From positions 2,031,361-2,095,360 of the forward strand of contig JAQFVV010000206.1 of assembly GCA_028023455.1 (NCBI GenBank): a DNA stretch of 64,000 nt. Reading direction: 5' to 3'. This stretch comes from Epiperipatus broadwayi (taxonomy: Eukaryota > Onychophora > Udeonychophora > Euonychophora > Peripatidae). Every line of letters begins with the position of its first letter. Position 1 is the stretch's first letter. The notes beneath the pieces were generated by a model that was not told the DNA's origin, did not search any database, and saw only the letters and a program-made list of their open reading frames with translations. Positions 10,449 through 25,785 of the stretch are shown here, in pieces. The position numbers and the translations under genes are program-made.

Positions 10449-12524
10449 TGTAACGATATATAAATATGTCGTTACATTAATTTAAAATAAAAACTTAAAA
10501 GTTCGCAAATAAAAGTAAAAAACTAAACGCTAAAATTAAAATGTTTGTTAAAAGTATATATATTCGCACAGATGCTAAACTTTAAAAATATTTTTTTTTA
10601 ATAAGTAAAAAAAGGTATTTGAATGTATTTTTTTTATAAAAAAAGATTTAAATATAAAAATAGTTTAAAAAAGAAATAACGTAAGTAAAAATAAAAACAG
10701 GTATTAATTAATTCCTGTAATCTGTAAATGGAAATGATTGTTTATTAATTATCCAAAAGCTGTCTAATTAAAAAGTCAGAGAGTAAATTAGATAAGAGAA
10801 TAAAGAGATTTTAGCTTGACCAATGGAAGCACCAAGCCTCAGCCCAGACCCGAACGAAAATTTGGATTAGTGATGTCTTTGTTCATTCAATCTGGAGATT
10901 TACTATAAAAAGGGAAATACAGTTTTTTCGGACAGTTCCAGCGTTGTGTGTTTGAGAGTTGTGGTAGGACGCACATACCACACTCTCTATTTAAAAAAAA
11001 GAAAAAGGAAAAGACTGTGATACCTTGAACCAGCTATTGCCATCTCCAGAACATTATCTTCCAATGGAGGCGTCGCAGGAATTAAAAACAGGAACCTGGA
11101 CTCTTCTACCATAAGCTATATGAAATGAACAGTTATTAAAATCAATTAAGAACTTTCGTCAAGTTTTATAAATTGATAAACAAGCCAACTTAAATGTTAA
11201 AAACGGACTCTTATCTGACTTTTGTAAGTTTTTAAATCAAATTAATAATGTTTAATTTTATATGTTTTCCGATTGATAAAAATCATTTCCATTTTTTTTT
11301 TCTCTTATTGTATAAATTATTTGTTGTTTAAATTTTAAATGATGAAATTTAAGGTTGGGTATAGACGTTGCATAGATTCGTTAGCGGTTGATAATGTTGT
11401 GGTTTTCACATTCGATTAGAATATATGTCAACGATATCACTGCAAGCATCTTACGATGAATGCTAATGGGATTTGTATATTCCCTATGCAAGTGACGCTT
11501 ATCGATGACTTTGTATTTTGATCGGTTGTGTTTAATTTGGGATGTTTTTGACCATGGAATCTGTGCAGCTGATCTATACTCAACATTTTAAAACAAATTT
11601 TATAAAATTCATTTGTGAGAATGTATCTAAATGTTAAATTTAAGTCGGGCATGAATGGCTATATAGTTTTGTAAAGTTATATTAAGGGAGGGTAATCTTA
11701 GGTTATTCGTTTCGTAGTTGAATTGGCTCAATGGATTGGATATATTTGTGTAATTAGTAGATGTAGTATGAGATCCGCTTCAGGCAGGATTGCATATATA
11801 CGCCACACACCTTCTGTTTGCCTATGGATGGGTTGGTAAGTCGGCAGAAGACCGCAGTCCATTCCTATGGAGTTTTTTGTTTATTGTTCTACTTGCCAAC
11901 AGATGTGACATTCCTGTTGGTGGAGAGTCAATGTCTTCTCTAATTCTACTTACTGTTCAGATGTACTTTCCTGACAGTATAGTATTTTGTGTTGTCATAT
12001 CATGCTACATTGAATACATGAATGTATCAGATGGATTGGCGCCAGTTTGGTTGCGAAATTTGTGGCCTAAGGTTAAATCAGGGAAGAATATTTTCTTTTC
12101 AAATGCAGATCTATGTAGTCTATTCATACTTGACTAGCTAAATAAAATATTAAACTCATTGAAACTTAGTTAAATGTAAAATTAAAAGTTAATATAAAAA
12201 TCTAAAATGTTAAACTTATTCCTCAAAATTTAAATGTTATTTTATATGTGCGTAAATAAATATTTTTATGTGTTAATTTCTGGCAGTGGCTTTTATTTAT
12301 TGATATTTAAGATATAAATTAAGATATAGATTTTTATCTCTGTGTCTCCACTGAGCTAGTGACTTGGGCTAATGATCGGAATATTTAAATAAAGTGGAAT
12401 CTTAACAGCGCGTATCTGCCTACTTTATAAATTTTTCTAGGCTCAAATGCCTAGATGGCGCCTTGTAGAGCAGATATTGGTTTTGCGGTTAGATTTGATC
12501 TTCACTTTCATTTCGATTGTTATA
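10449..12524 (+). mobile_element. ~2.08-kb LTR-like element, copy 1 (probable solo LTR)
   Basis: It begins TGTAACGA, with an inner TCGTTACA forming a terminal hairpin, and ends TTGTTATA. Flanks are atat on both sides, but the surroundings are AT repeats so this is weak. It is homologous over its whole length to 34356-36276, where the 4-bp duplication is clear. Near-TG...CA ends, a 4-bp duplication, an internal TATA box and the lack of coding capacity together suggest a solo LTR of a Ty3/gypsy-like retroelement. A non-autonomous DNA element with 8-bp inverted ends is the alternative. The small open frames inside (around 11437-11652 and 11790-12137) are not conserved in the other copy. Confidence 0.6.
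10904..10910 (+). promoter_or_regulatory. TATA box inside LTR-like element
   Basis: TATAAAA followed by aggga. The second copy has a corresponding gataaaaagc...tataaaa stretch near 34780-34810. This fits the U3 promoter of an LTR. Confidence 0.4.
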
Positions 12525-15500
12525 ATATATATATATATATTGTGACCCTCTGAATGGGCACAAGAAATTGAGATACTTTGTATCTGTAGTGAATAGTTGT
12601 ATTGTATTAAAAAAAATGAAATAGCCTTAGAATTTTAAAAAAAATTTTGCTGGAAATTGTTTAAAGCTTTCGATGTTGATTGCTTATGCATTTGATTAAC
12701 CACTTTATAAGCATTTAGTATTATTATTATAGTTGATGAAATATTTAATGCAGGAAAGAGGGATTATTTATTATAGGAATTGGTATATTTTTGTCAGGAG
12801 GATGCAAAGTTATTTTATGTTAGTGTTTAGTATTGGTTTGAATGGTTTTCTAATCCATTATTCATTGATACCTATCCTTTTGTCCACATTAATAGCCATT
12901 TCAATTATATTTAGTCAAGATAGTTTAATATTTAGGTTGCAGTACATGTGCATGCATGTATGTCTGTATTATGTTTCATTTCATTTTCATCTTTTAATAA
13001 CACTAAGCAATAGTACATTTAACATGAAGACATTTAAATTACAGTAATTATCTTTAATAATTTAACAAATATAATTTTTTTTCCAATGATTAATAAATAT
13101 TTGGATCAGTGGATTATTTTACAAATTAAATAAATTATTAATCATTTTTGTTTAACAGTTAATTAATATTCATTTCTTTCAAGTTTGTAAAAGCTATTTT
13201 TTTTATTTTTTTTATTTTTTTTGTCTTGATTTAATTGTAAAAATCAGAATGATTTTTTTTAAAAAAGAAAAGATTTCTTGCATATGTAATGAGCTTAAGT
13301 GCAAAAAGGTGGGAGTTAACCTTTTTGAAGGGAAATGACCTTTTTGATGGGGGAGATATCAATTTAACAGATAGTTTAGATTAAAAATTGCTCATTATTG
13401 TTGATAATTGCAGCCAGTATATTACTCTTCCCTGCTGTAACAGGTAGATATTTTCTTCCAGATGTCAAATTAACTTAAAAAAGCTTTGGAGTAAACTTCT
13501 GGAAAAGCCATTAGAAATTCATTACAGAAAGGTCTTCAATTGGAATGCAAGGCTAGAAATCTAAGAAGGTATATCAGTTTTTCATTTCCTTACCTAATTT
13601 AAATGTTTGAGTTAACCACCTCATACTTATTACTATTTTAAAATGTATATCGATAATACTAAGCTTGCATTATTTTATTTACTTATCATTAAGAAGGAAA
13701 ATAAAATGCATGAACTTTATAATTATCTAACTAATCTATGTGTGTCTATAATATCTCTTGGAAATGTGTGCAGAACAGTTTCACAGAATTTATTTTAATT
13801 TTTCACTATATTTTATGTCTTACTTTTATAAAAGTTAAATATAAAATTTAAAGGATATGTGTATTTTGATATATCATGCCATACTTAAATTTATTACGGA
13901 AAAATGACAGTATTTATTTATTTAGTATTTCTAAAAATAATATGTATTTTTTATGAAAGAAATAAAATGTGAATTATTTCAAATAACCAAAGGATACTAC
14001 TCATTAAATATGTACATAAATCGGATGGAAGAACGGGAATGTAGTGTATTCCTGTTTTCCTCAATATGGATGCATTTAGAAAATAAATTATTACTAGTTG
14101 TGAGATTACCAACGGATTATGATGTATTAATTTGCAATATTTAAAAATAAACTATATGTATACTAGCTTATAAAATGTCGGAAAAACAAATGCTATTTAA
14201 AAAATTTATTAAGAACAATTGCTTACTTAATTTAAAAACTACTACGGAGTGAATTAAATAATTCTTGTACAACTGTAGCTAGAAATGTCTTTTATATTTC
14301 CATCATAATAAAAATTGATTACTTATGTGTGATGTAGTAAGCTCAAGTAGCTATGCTAGAACATTGGAGATGCTAGATCATATTTACGTTATGATTATTT
14401 TTTTTTATCCTACAGAAATTCATTTTATGTTCGAACTCAGTTTGGAATCTATCTCCATAGCATTCAATAAACTTGGAGGAGGACTTTGCAAGTGAACTTT
14501 TTATTTTAAGTCAAAGAACAAATGACTTTTGTTTTTTTATTTTTTTTTACTTGTCATCATAAATGTATATGATAGATAGATAGACATATTTATTATTATG
14601 TTTTGTTTATAATTTTGGGCTGTATGAACTCCTAAATTGTCTTGGAAAGCGTACTCACGAATGGTGAATATGTTGGTAAAAAATACAAATATGTTTTCTT
14701 TTTCTTTTACGAAGGTAAAGGAAAGAAATATATTTTTTTTTATTATATTATATTGTTAGAGAGAGGTTTATATTTATTTTTGTATATTTTCTTATCTCAA
14801 AGTGAGAATTCTGGCCTCTAAATCAACAAACCGATAATAGAAATAGTCTGCTAGAAACAGTAAAGAAATCTTGTTCGTAATAATTATAACTATCAAATTT
14901 TAAAAATAGTTTAAAGTTTATTCTAAATTAAAAGTTATACCTTAATGTATTATTTAATTACCGTGTTGCTTGCATAATATATAACTTGGAATTGATTTTT
15001 TTTTTCATATATTCTTATTCATGCATGTGTGTGTGTTTTGCGCAATTATTACATTTGCTTAATGGAGATGTCAATTTATAGATATTTTATGTATAAATTT
15101 CGGATGTTGTCGCGTTCCAAAGAATGAACGGATTAGTAGGTTATCTGTATGTATTTATCTGCCAGCGTGTATATATAATGTTAGATATGTAGAAGAGCTT
15201 TGGGAATGGAAAGTAATCTGGATGTGTTCTATGTTTGTAGGGATAAGAGATTTTGCCTGTGTAGTATTTTTAATAATTTTCCATGAGTAGAGCCTAGTTT
15301 ATATTATATGCGTATTATGAAAGGATAGTTTTGAAGTTAAGTGATGTTTTTCTTATAGTCCTGGTGCTGAGGAAAAAAGTCCCACACCAATAGTGTATTT
15401 CAGAATTAGATGAATTATTGTAGAAGTATTAAGTAAGAGTTTATTTGCTCCTCATATGAATTTCCCTTGGAACGTGTAGTTTGTATAATCATGAAAATAT

Positions 15501-17040
15501 AGCTCTGTGTTAGTCAATATGTGGCCAGATAAATAGTTAAATTAAATTCTTGATGGGATATTAGTGTCTTATTTGTTGGCTGGTCTATGACATTGTCCGA
15601 AATGAAGTAATTGTTTGATATTTTCTTAATGAATGGATAGTATGTGGAAAAGATTGTTTTCTATTATTGTTGCTTGGACACGCACACACGCGTAATATAA
15701 ACAATATCGCGGATATAAAAGTATAGAGTTATTGGAATTAAAAACGGGAAATATATGTTTTTGAAACATATTATATTCATTTAATACAGAGTTATAAATT
15801 ATCAAACCATCAGAATGAATATGATTTATTGTTATGCGTGAAAGGTATATGTAATTAAAAATGATTATTTAATTAGTTAGAGAAAGTTGCTTTGTTGATG
15901 GCCAAATATGTTAGTTTGATTTATTTTATTAATCAATAGAATATCCTCTCATAAATATTTATTGTGCCAATAATATAATATATTATTTAGTTAATGATAT
16001 GTTTAAATGAAACGCTTAAGCAAAGCAGGTATTCAAAGTTAGAATATTCAAGTTTTGTTGTTAATTTTGATTTCAAAAAAAAAAGGTATAAATAATGTAA
16101 TATAATAGGGATAATCCCAAACTGATGTCCAAGGTTTGTTTGAGAATTTAAAATTATTAAGACAAGCAGTCTTATTGTAAATAAGTATATTAAATTAAAT
16201 TTTCAGTATAATAAATGATTTGTTTATTTATTAAAAACTGTGTCTTAAGTTATTCTTGTATACATTCGTGTTTCAATTTCCACATCTCCACATTTCATAC
16301 ATCTATTATAAAGTAGATATATTATTTTATAGTTATAATATCAAATTTGCTGGTATCTGAGAATCTTGTTTTCTTAATCCAAATATTATAAGGAACATTT
16401 GCTACTTGATAAACGTATTAGAAAGGTGGCCCAATTAGTATATTTGTTAGATGATGATGTGAGATTAAAATACCCTATTTCTGTCATTATCTAATTGTTA
16501 AACACAGTAAAGCATTTAGTCAATTTATCTCATTACATTTTATTATAAATTAGAATTATAAATTATGGGCCAATGTATTTTATGTAATTCAACTGTGTTT
16601 TTAAATTCCCTAAGATCTTATTGTATATTCCTTGATCGGCATTAAGGTGATATGCCAAGTCATAGAATTGTTTAGTGATATAATTATATCAAGCTGATAT
16701 ATGTTATACTTGGATGAAGGAGAAAATTAAGTTGAAAGTATATTTTACTAGACTGTACTAATAAACATTGTGATTCTTTATCATGCAGTTAGTTAACAAA
16801 AAAGTATCTACATTATATCTAATGTTTTTATAGTATTTCTTCTTTCGTTTACTTATAATTATATATCTTATGAACTTCCTATAATCTCCCACTGAGCTGA
16901 GCTGAATGTAGACTTAGGTAAAGAGTCTCAGTAATAATTTTGTATCAGATATGTTGTTATATTGTTCTATTCATTAATAGAACTCGCGCCCTGGGCATTT
17001 ACTCGTATAATGTATATGAGAGGTATTGGGAGTGTAGGTT
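12525..17040. other. Long AT-rich stretch, no gene seen
   Basis: About 4.5 kb of intron- or intergenic-like DNA with T-runs, TA repeats and short ORFs without coding character. I find no repeat boundary, RNA gene or splice-bounded exon that I could defend. Confidence 0.5.
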
Positions 17041-17682
<642 letters not shown>

Positions 17683-19138
17683 CTTTTATCTTTTTTGCAT
17701 GGATGTGGTCATGTGTATCGATTGTTTAAGATGGAGTGGATGACTAAAGGGAACTTGAAAATCTGGATTCAAATTCCCTCTCATTACCAATAAAGTTATA
17801 AATGTGATTTTTTTATTGGATAATATTTGATTTTATGTTTATGAATTTAAAAAATTCCATTTTTCCACATCCAGAAGAATGAAATTGAAAAAATATTCTT
17901 AAACTATTTCTAGGTGGTATAAGTGGATGGAAGATAATTTTTGTTGATATTTTTAACTAACTTGCTATCAACTATATATATTTAGAATATGTTACTTTTT
18001 TTATTTAATATATAATTCATTTATGTTATTGATTTGTTTTTAATTTGTTCAAAATTCTAGATACAACTTTAGATAATTTTAGTAAATACTTTAGACTATC
18101 TTTTTAGAATTGTTTGTAACTATATTGATAAAATCTTTTTTTTTGTACTTCTTTTTCCAATATTTTTTTTCAGAACTAAAATTGATAATACATTATATCT
18201 TTTATATATATGCACATAATTTTAAAATAAATTTTCTTATATATAGATGAGTGATATAATGTCAATTTTATCTCCGAAAGAAGATTGCCAGCCAGTCAAA
18301 ACGTCAAAAAAAAAAAAAAAAAACATTGGAAAAAAGTACAAAAAAAATATTGATAATTGCAGTTTTATTAAAATCAAAAACATGACTATTTTCCATTAAT
18401 CTTTTATTGCTTTACATTTAAACGCATAAATATTTGTATTATGTTTATTTTATAATAAAATGGAAACAAACAAATTAGACATATATATTTAACAAATCTA
18501 ATGCCAAACTTTCTACATCACTATTTATAGTAATTATAATCCTGTTTATTGTCCATAAGTTCACTTGCTAATAACTATAATTTAAATAATTTAAATTAAT
18601 TACATAATTTCTATATTATTACTTTTGTTTTTTATCATTGTTATAATTTTCACAATAATATATAATAACGCAGCAAAGGTACATCCACTTTTTCTTTTAA
18701 AATATATATGCTCTACAAGTAAAACAGGAGTAAAAATACAAACATGTTTTTCTGTGTGTATTAATAGTCATATTATAATCTAATTTCATCATCATTTCAG
18801 CATATAGCATGTTCAGTGGCTAGTTTCAGTAATTCAAATATTAAGCACATTCAGGGGTAGAATTATTACAAAGCAGCACACTATTTGTGTGCATGTTAAT
18901 GGTAAAATGTATTTTCTGTAAAGGAATACTTATAAAAAAATATTTTTTATGAAAACTTTTGTGTGGCAACATTAAATGAAATTATGATTAAAGATAAATC
19001 AATATTGTGATTTATATTTTGCTTGTTTTAATTTTTGTGAATATAGATAATCTATGTAATAACTTATTCACTTATGTACACACCCATGTATATATATTGA
19101 ATTAAATGTCTATGGATTGTTATTATAATAATGAGTAG
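17683..19138. other. AT-rich sequence
   Basis: No gene or structured repeat seen, only homopolymer A and T runs (for example 18305-18322). Confidence 0.5.
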
Positions 19139-19344
19139 AAATGAAGAGATAATATCCATGTAAATAGAAATAAACTTTAACCCTTGATATTTTTCAAGAA
19201 ATTATCATTACTACTAATTGAAAATTCCTGAGGATAAGCAAATTTTTTTTATTAACCTATAATAGCTCTTTTGAGGGGATCTTTTGTTGAAGCAAAAAAG
19301 GTTAAAGTTTATCTCTGTTTACATGATTATTATCTCCTCATTTT
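19139..19344. repeat. Foldback (MITE-like) element, ~44-bp arms
   Basis: Arms 19139-19182 and 19300-19344 are inverted copies with a few mismatches (for example gagataat...aactttaacc against its complement). The spacer is ~117 bp. Termini and target duplication are not clear. Confidence 0.65.
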
Positions 19345-19597
19345 CTATATATATATATATATAATGCATTATATTATTTTTTTAAACTGAATCAAATTTT
19401 TATCTTATAAGATCAGAATAATTTGTTTATAAAAAATGCAAAAAATGCTATAATAATTTTTATTAAGAGCTGATGGCATGCAATGTCAAATGCTTTAATA
19501 TATGTTTTATCCATATTTTTCAGAGTCATAAAATCTTATTTTGTAATGGATTTGTTGTCTAAGAAATATACTTACTTATGTTTATAAAGAAAAAACC

Positions 19598-19672
19598 ATA
19601 TGATGTAGTGATCAGTGCAAACGATTGCCATACTCACAAAGCCTTTGATTCAAATCCAGATGAAACTTTATT
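19598..19672 (+). repeat. Degenerate tRNA-like sequence (SINE relic)
   Basis: tgtagtgatcagtgcaaacg resembles an A box/D arm and tttgattcaaatcc a B box, with spacing like a tRNA. An A/T-rich tail follows. The anticodon arm is degenerate, so this is more likely a SINE head or pseudo-tRNA than a working tRNA gene. Confidence 0.4.
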
Positions 19673-21124
19673 TTTTTCAATTAGCAGATTTTTAAGCAAG
19701 CTTAATATTTGTTCATATTGTTAAATGAGAAAGCAATCCAGATTTATTGATTAAAGAATACCTGACAACTCTTACATGAAACTTTAACTATGAATCATCA
19801 TTATCAGCATTTTACTAGCTTTGTATGTCTGTTTAACATTAGTTCTATGGATTTGATGCAATAAGATTTTTATCCATCGATGGGATATTGAAGCTTGTTT
19901 ATATTTTTTGTGTGTTATGCATATGTAAACGTTTTGAACACTTAGACCAGAAAAGCTAAATTTCTATTCATCAGTTTTACTAGCTAATTGTGCTTTTCAT
20001 CGCTCAGGTAAGACTCATTTGCTTCTTACCTTTTTGTCTAGTAAAATGAATCCATTTAGAGGGGTTAACTACTATAGAATAATTATTTTTATATAAGTTA
20101 TTTTGATAAAGCATAACTTAAATGATTTTTTGCATAATATCACTGTAACCATTAATTATAGTAAGCATAAAAAATAACATTAAAAATATTAATTTATTAT
20201 TATAATAAAATTACTGCATTAAAAAACATATAATATCAAACAAATGCCACAAATAGTTGCCCTTTACAAATTTAAGGAAAGGCAGCCTTTAAATAACCAA
20301 CTACAGGTTAAAGATCTCTCTAAATGCTATCCATAGAAAAATAAAAGGAATGGCATTAATCAACAGGATTACCAATCGAATATTTTTCTAAATTTATTTT
20401 AACCTATAACTGAGATCTTAGAAAGAAAGAAATAATTTTAAAATAAAATAATAGATTTTTTTTTAAAAAATGGAAGGAGTATAAACCAATTTTAAAAAAG
20501 ATGGAATTTTTATAAAAGTTATACTACATTAAATACATCTAATATTAGTTTATTGAAAAATATTCCAAAATTTTGTATATTAATTTCATCGATATTGTGG
20601 TATATGTTAATATTTTTTTCATGTTAATATTTCAGGAAAAAATTAACACTTTTCTATTATTTCTGAAACATTATTAAAAAAATACCAACTGGCTAAATAT
20701 CCTTTTAAATATAGATTTGTATCAGTGATTTCTAATTGGTACTTCTAACAAGTCTGGTCAAATCGGGAAAGTTGGATAAGTATATAAATAGGCTAGCATA
20801 TATAAATATAATCAAACTACTATGATATTTTGTTTATGAATTCATTGTCCTTAAATAACAGTTATTAATTGTAACTGAATAAAAATATGCTCTAAAGTCA
20901 GATGTCATTTATAACAGAATAAAATTATGGGTCATACTGTATCCTGAATCATAGCCTAATTATTGATCACCATTTGTAGCAAGATGAAAATATGAAGCAA
21001 TAAAGAATGATCCTAATTTACTATTTACCATGAATTGTAGTGCCATTTGTAACAGAATGAAATTAATAAACTAAACATGAATGTCAATCAATGAATAACA
21101 ATCTAATACTTAATTCAATAAAAC
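19673..21124. other. AT-rich sequence
   Basis: Nothing definable seen. Some gtagcaagatgaaaatatg / gtaacagaatgaaat phrases recur loosely between 20900 and 21065. Confidence 0.45.
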
Positions 21125-21475
21125 AATGATAATAATCTTTCTTGGGTACTTGAGTATTAGTCCTGCAACATGGTATTAGATGTGCTGGCCTTTTCACATT
21201 CGTATCAATCTGCTGATAACTTTGTAATCTTGTGATCTGACTAAAATAACATATATAAGGATCTTGTACATGATATTTTTCACCAGATTTTTTGTGAAAA
21301 AGTAACTTGTACATGGATGATCTTGTACATGATATTTTTGCAAGATTTACAAAGTTATCAGCAGGTTGACATGAATATGAAAAGTTACAGCAAGTCTAAT
21401 ACCATATTGCAGGACTAAAATTAACACACACTAAAAAATGCAAACATATGTATGATTTGCAGGAGTAATACTCAA

Positions 21476-21935
21476 ACAACATTTTAAACCATAAATTTTA
21501 TATCTTAAAGACTACATTTTCTCAGCCCCTGGTCAAAATATAGTGAATAAACTCCCCAATGTTACATTATATACAATCACTAAATTATAATTTTTTAAAA
21601 TAATATTTACTTACAAAAACAAATAAAATATACACATATGCTACTTAGCACTGTAATAAGTAAGAGGAATTAATCATGTTCAAACAACCAAATTGAAGAA
21701 AATACATGTGTAATTAAAACAACATTGCAAAACATAAATTTTAGATCATAAAAAGTACATTTTCTTGGCCCCCGAAAATATATTGAATCAACTCCCAAAT
21801 GTTACTTTACATACAATCACTAAATTATAATTTTTTGTAAATAATATTTACAAAAACAGATAAAATATACATGTACACTACTTAACCTGTAATAAATAAC
21901 AGCAATTAATTGTGTTTAAAAAAAACCAATTCAAA
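21476..21935 (+). repeat. Tandem duplication, ~240-bp unit x2
   Basis: Both units carry tacaatcactaaattataa within the same order of motifs (acattttct...ccccaatgttac...aaataaaatatacac). Units start at about 21476 and 21718 and are moderately diverged. Confidence 0.75.
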
Positions 21936-22089
21936 TTTCATGTTACCACAGAAAATAGACACCCGAAGTGGAAACTTTCCTCCAAAATAAACGTGATTGC
22001 AAAGTGTGTCAAGATCTTTTCCAGAAAAATACTAAGAAATGGAATTTTTTGTAAAAAAAAAAAGTCTAAACAAAACAAAAACAATAATT

Positions 22090-22500
22090 CAGAACAATAA
22101 AGAAATATAAATTATAAGACTTTTATTAGCGTTTTTCATGTAGGGGGAAAAAATTGGAGAAAAATATTCATCAACCTATACTTTTTTATGTAAATTCACA
22201 AAACAAAACAAAGAATTTTCAACAATAAAAAAATTATAAGAATTTCATTACCGCTTTTCATGTAGGTGGAAAAAAGTTTAGATAAATATTAATAAACCTA
22301 TACTTTTTTTTTTTGTAAATACACACAACAAAACAAAAAAAGGAAACCAAAACAAATCAAATAATTCAGAAGAGTAAAGAAATATAAATTATAAGACTTT
22401 CATTAATTACCACTTTTCATGCAGGTGGAAAAAATTGTAGAAAAATATTCATCAACCTATACTTTTTCGTAAATACACCAAACAGAACAATAAAACAAAA
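22090..22500 (+). repeat. Tandem repeat, ~135-150-bp unit x3
   Basis: Units share cttttcatgtaggtggaaaa followed by aacctatactttttt and a CA-rich end. Starts are near 22100, 22230 and 22375. Confidence 0.8.
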
Positions 22501-22822
22501 ATCAAAAATCAAATGAATTGAATGCAAAAGAACAATAATCAAAGCACGTTTTCAAAAAAAAAAACAAATGTTTTCCAAGCATGTTCTGAAAAAGACAATG
22601 TTTTTGCTACTGACATCTATAAATAAAGCAAAGTAATAACAATCAAAGCACATTTTGAAAAATCTAAACCACCTTTCCCGTGTTTTTCAATATACATTGC
22701 AGGGTTTATTTTCTTTCAATTTGATATCATCACAAGATTACACATTTATTGTGGATGTGAAAAGTCTCCTAGCTCTTCTACATTGCAGGACCAATATTCA
22801 AGTATTCTTTCTTGTAATGTCA

Positions 22823-25785
22823 TGAATTCAAATAGCATTTAGAATGAATAGAAAACAAGAAAACTCATTATTTCAAACTACTCTAAAATATAAGCATTAT
22901 TTGCAATATATTGAAGATAAAGCAATAAAACCAAATATCTTTATAAATAATGATCTAATAAACTTTAATATTCCTTATGAATCAAAAGACTGTTTATAAT
23001 AATATAAACTTATACTAAAAAATAAATCTTATTTATATTTATATTTAAATAAAATAATTCATGGATGGATGAAATAATTTTAATATGCCTTACAAATCTA
23101 AAATATCAATAATATCTAAATAAATAAATAACTCAATAATTGATTTCCAAATACAACTAAATAAAATAAAAGTACTGCTAACTCAGTCATACTATTCCAC
23201 TAATATCAATATACTCTTATTAATTAAATCAATTATAATTATATTAAATACTTAATAATAATACAAAATCAATTAACTTTACATATCTTTCCATATTCAC
23301 TAACTTAAAATACTATAAAATAAAATCTTTCCATTAGATAACATTAATTGTTATAATATCCAGTCACATCAATATATAAAATTAATGATAGATTTCAATT
23401 TAATGCTTACTCAAACACAATTGACAAATCATATCCAATTACTCTTCAGTTTAATAAAACTAGTTTGTTAAAACTTAAGACTATAATTATTAAAACATAT
23501 GAACGATTATTAGTGTTTGTTATAATAAATAAATAATATAAAAACTCTCTACACAAATAAAGCATGATAAACAGAGCAGCTAAAATTTAATAAACATTAA
23601 TTATAAGCAACAATTTGCCAAATGCTTTCAGTACTGTATAAAGCAACAATTTTCCAAATGCTTTCAGTACTGTATAATAAAATATTAATATTAAAATTAA
23701 TATTTAAACTGAATTTATGATCCACAACAACAAACTTTAAATATAAGTAAAGCAAATCACTCTAATTTGTAACAAAATAAAATATATTACTATTACCAGC
23801 TCTATAATTGAATATGATTACGATTCTTATGGCTGTATACTGACTTGATATAAAATTCACTTTAATCAATAATGATTTAAAATAAAATACATGAATATCT
23901 AATTGCAAATACCTTTACTCAACTTCAATAATTATCATATTTATACCTTTATCAATCATTAAGTCAATTCAAATATAATTTCTATATTAATATAATTATT
24001 ACTTGTTACTAACAAAATAATTACAATATGCTTCTAATTACTTATTAAATATTTAAGAATGTCAAATCAATTAATTTATTGCTATATAAAAATCTATATG
24101 TAGTCAGATAATAAACTTTAAATTCAATACAAAAAATATGTAATTAATACTTTCTTATCCATCTGTTTTGATTCTGAACTATTTTTAACTGCTTCTAAAG
24201 AATTATGTGGTATGGTAAATTCATGGATATCATCTTATCCAAATATGATTAACCAATAAATTTGCATTGTAAAATTGAATGACAACCAAGCAAATTTATT
24301 TGTTTTAAATTAATTCAAAATTTATTAACAAATAGATAAAAATGAAATTTTATATATATGTGGGAAATAAACCATAAACATTCAAAAAAATTTATATGTC
24401 TGCTCCAATTATGCCTTATGCAATATTCTCAATTGAAATTGTTTTTTAATTAAATAGATGATTATGCATTGATCTTCACCTATTGAAGGCTAAATATAAA
24501 ATGTATATTTATGTAACACAAATGTGTTGTAATACAGATACACCTTTCAAAACATAAGAGTCAAGAACATTCTTAATCTTTATATAAAAAATATTTAATT
24601 GAAATAAAAATATACTAAAGATAAATCTATGTATGTGTTCATGTTATTCTAAGAGAATAAAATTAAAATAAATGCTTGAAATTAATTTATAATTAATAAA
24701 TAAGAAGATAATTGTTTTTAAATTAGAATTAAAATTATTAAGCTATTAAATATAAATTTAAATTTTGAAAAACATAACTCTCCTATATTTTAAGAATGTA
24801 AAATAAATGATTTCTACTTAACTTAGATTGTGCTGTCATTTGTATTGATAAACACTATACAATTATATATACAAAAAATTAATAATGATGATATATATAA
24901 TAGCAAACAACCTGAGTAATGGTCCTTAAATATATTTCCAAAATAATACCATAGTTCTAATGTTCATTTCTTGAATCATGATCTGACAATATTTTGTTAT
25001 TCCAAAGAAGGCATAAATATCACAAAAAGATATGATTCAAAGCACATTTTGTTTATTCTGATATTTACTATATATCCAAATTATATTTTTATTTAGAATA
25101 TATTTGATGCAAACATTAATTTATATCTATAATGATGCAATGTAAATATCCTTTCATTTAGCAAGTAATTAATTCATAACACAATGCAAGGAAACAAATG
25201 CCAGTTTCATCCATGGTGATGTTATGAAATGGAACCAATTTATATCCTGTGTGGAAATAATTCATTGATCTCATAAAACTATATTAGCAGGTGAACATAA
25301 TTTTTGGGTGCATTCTTATGTTGTTAGTATTTATATCTCATCCTTGAAAAGTAATATCCATTTTTAAAGCAAAGAAATATTCCAATGATTTTTTAAAATG
25401 CTATAAATTGTTTTCATTCCTTAACAAATTGTTACCTCACAAATTCTAGTTAAACTTGCCCAGTTAATGGACAAATACTATTCTTTTCACACCATCATTG
25501 TATCCAGTGAATAATTGTTTACTTTTAAATGTAAATAAATAAATATTTACATGAAAAAACTTAGGTTTGCTTCTATTGAAGCTAAGATATGAGAGAGTAA
25601 GTTTAATTGAAATCAGAAAAACTATACCAATGCTCTGTATTAACTCTTTGATCAATTCCAGCCAGCATCCCATAAAACATAAAAAAATCTTATTACATAA
25701 TGACAAATAATAAAAAAATTATAATAACTAATCTTTCTTATTGCATTGCCAAATGTATATCATATAATACTAAATCAAGCATGAA
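22823..25785. other. Very AT-rich sequence
   Basis: About 3 kb of AT-rich DNA with only a small 36-bp tandem repeat (23605-23676, listed separately). No gene seen. Confidence 0.5.
23605..23676 (+). repeat. 36-bp tandem repeat x2
   Basis: aagcaacaat...ccaaatgctttcagtactg is repeated exactly 36 bp later with one substitution. Confidence 0.95.

Larger units (their letters stand above)
21125..22822. mobile_element. Element with ~100-bp inverted ends and tandem interior
   Basis: The left end (21125-21240) and the right end (22727-22822) are inverted copies: cttgggtacttgagtattag against the complement of ccaatattcaagtattcttt, continuing through tcctgcaa to gtaatcttgtgat. A third copy of the end lies inside at 21342-21420 in right-end orientation. 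The interior holds a ~240-bp tandem duplication and three ~135-bp tandem units. No coding capacity is visible, so this is probably a non-autonomous DNA element or composite MITE. Confidence 0.55.

Noticed and set aside
11790-12137. 115-codon frame inside the LTR-like element
   Set aside because: The homologous copy at 34-36 kb does not keep the frame, so it is probably not a gene.
12733-13047. 104-codon hydrophobic frame
   Set aside because: Hydrophobicity follows from T-rich codons; there is no recognisable domain, start context or splice signals.
19598-19672. Functional tRNA gene
   Set aside because: A and B boxes are recognisable, but the anticodon arm and acceptor pairing do not form a convincing cloverleaf.
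22090-22500. CRISPR-like array because of regular repeats
   Set aside because: Units are diverged, adjacent and without unique spacers, and the sequence is clearly eukaryotic repeat DNA.
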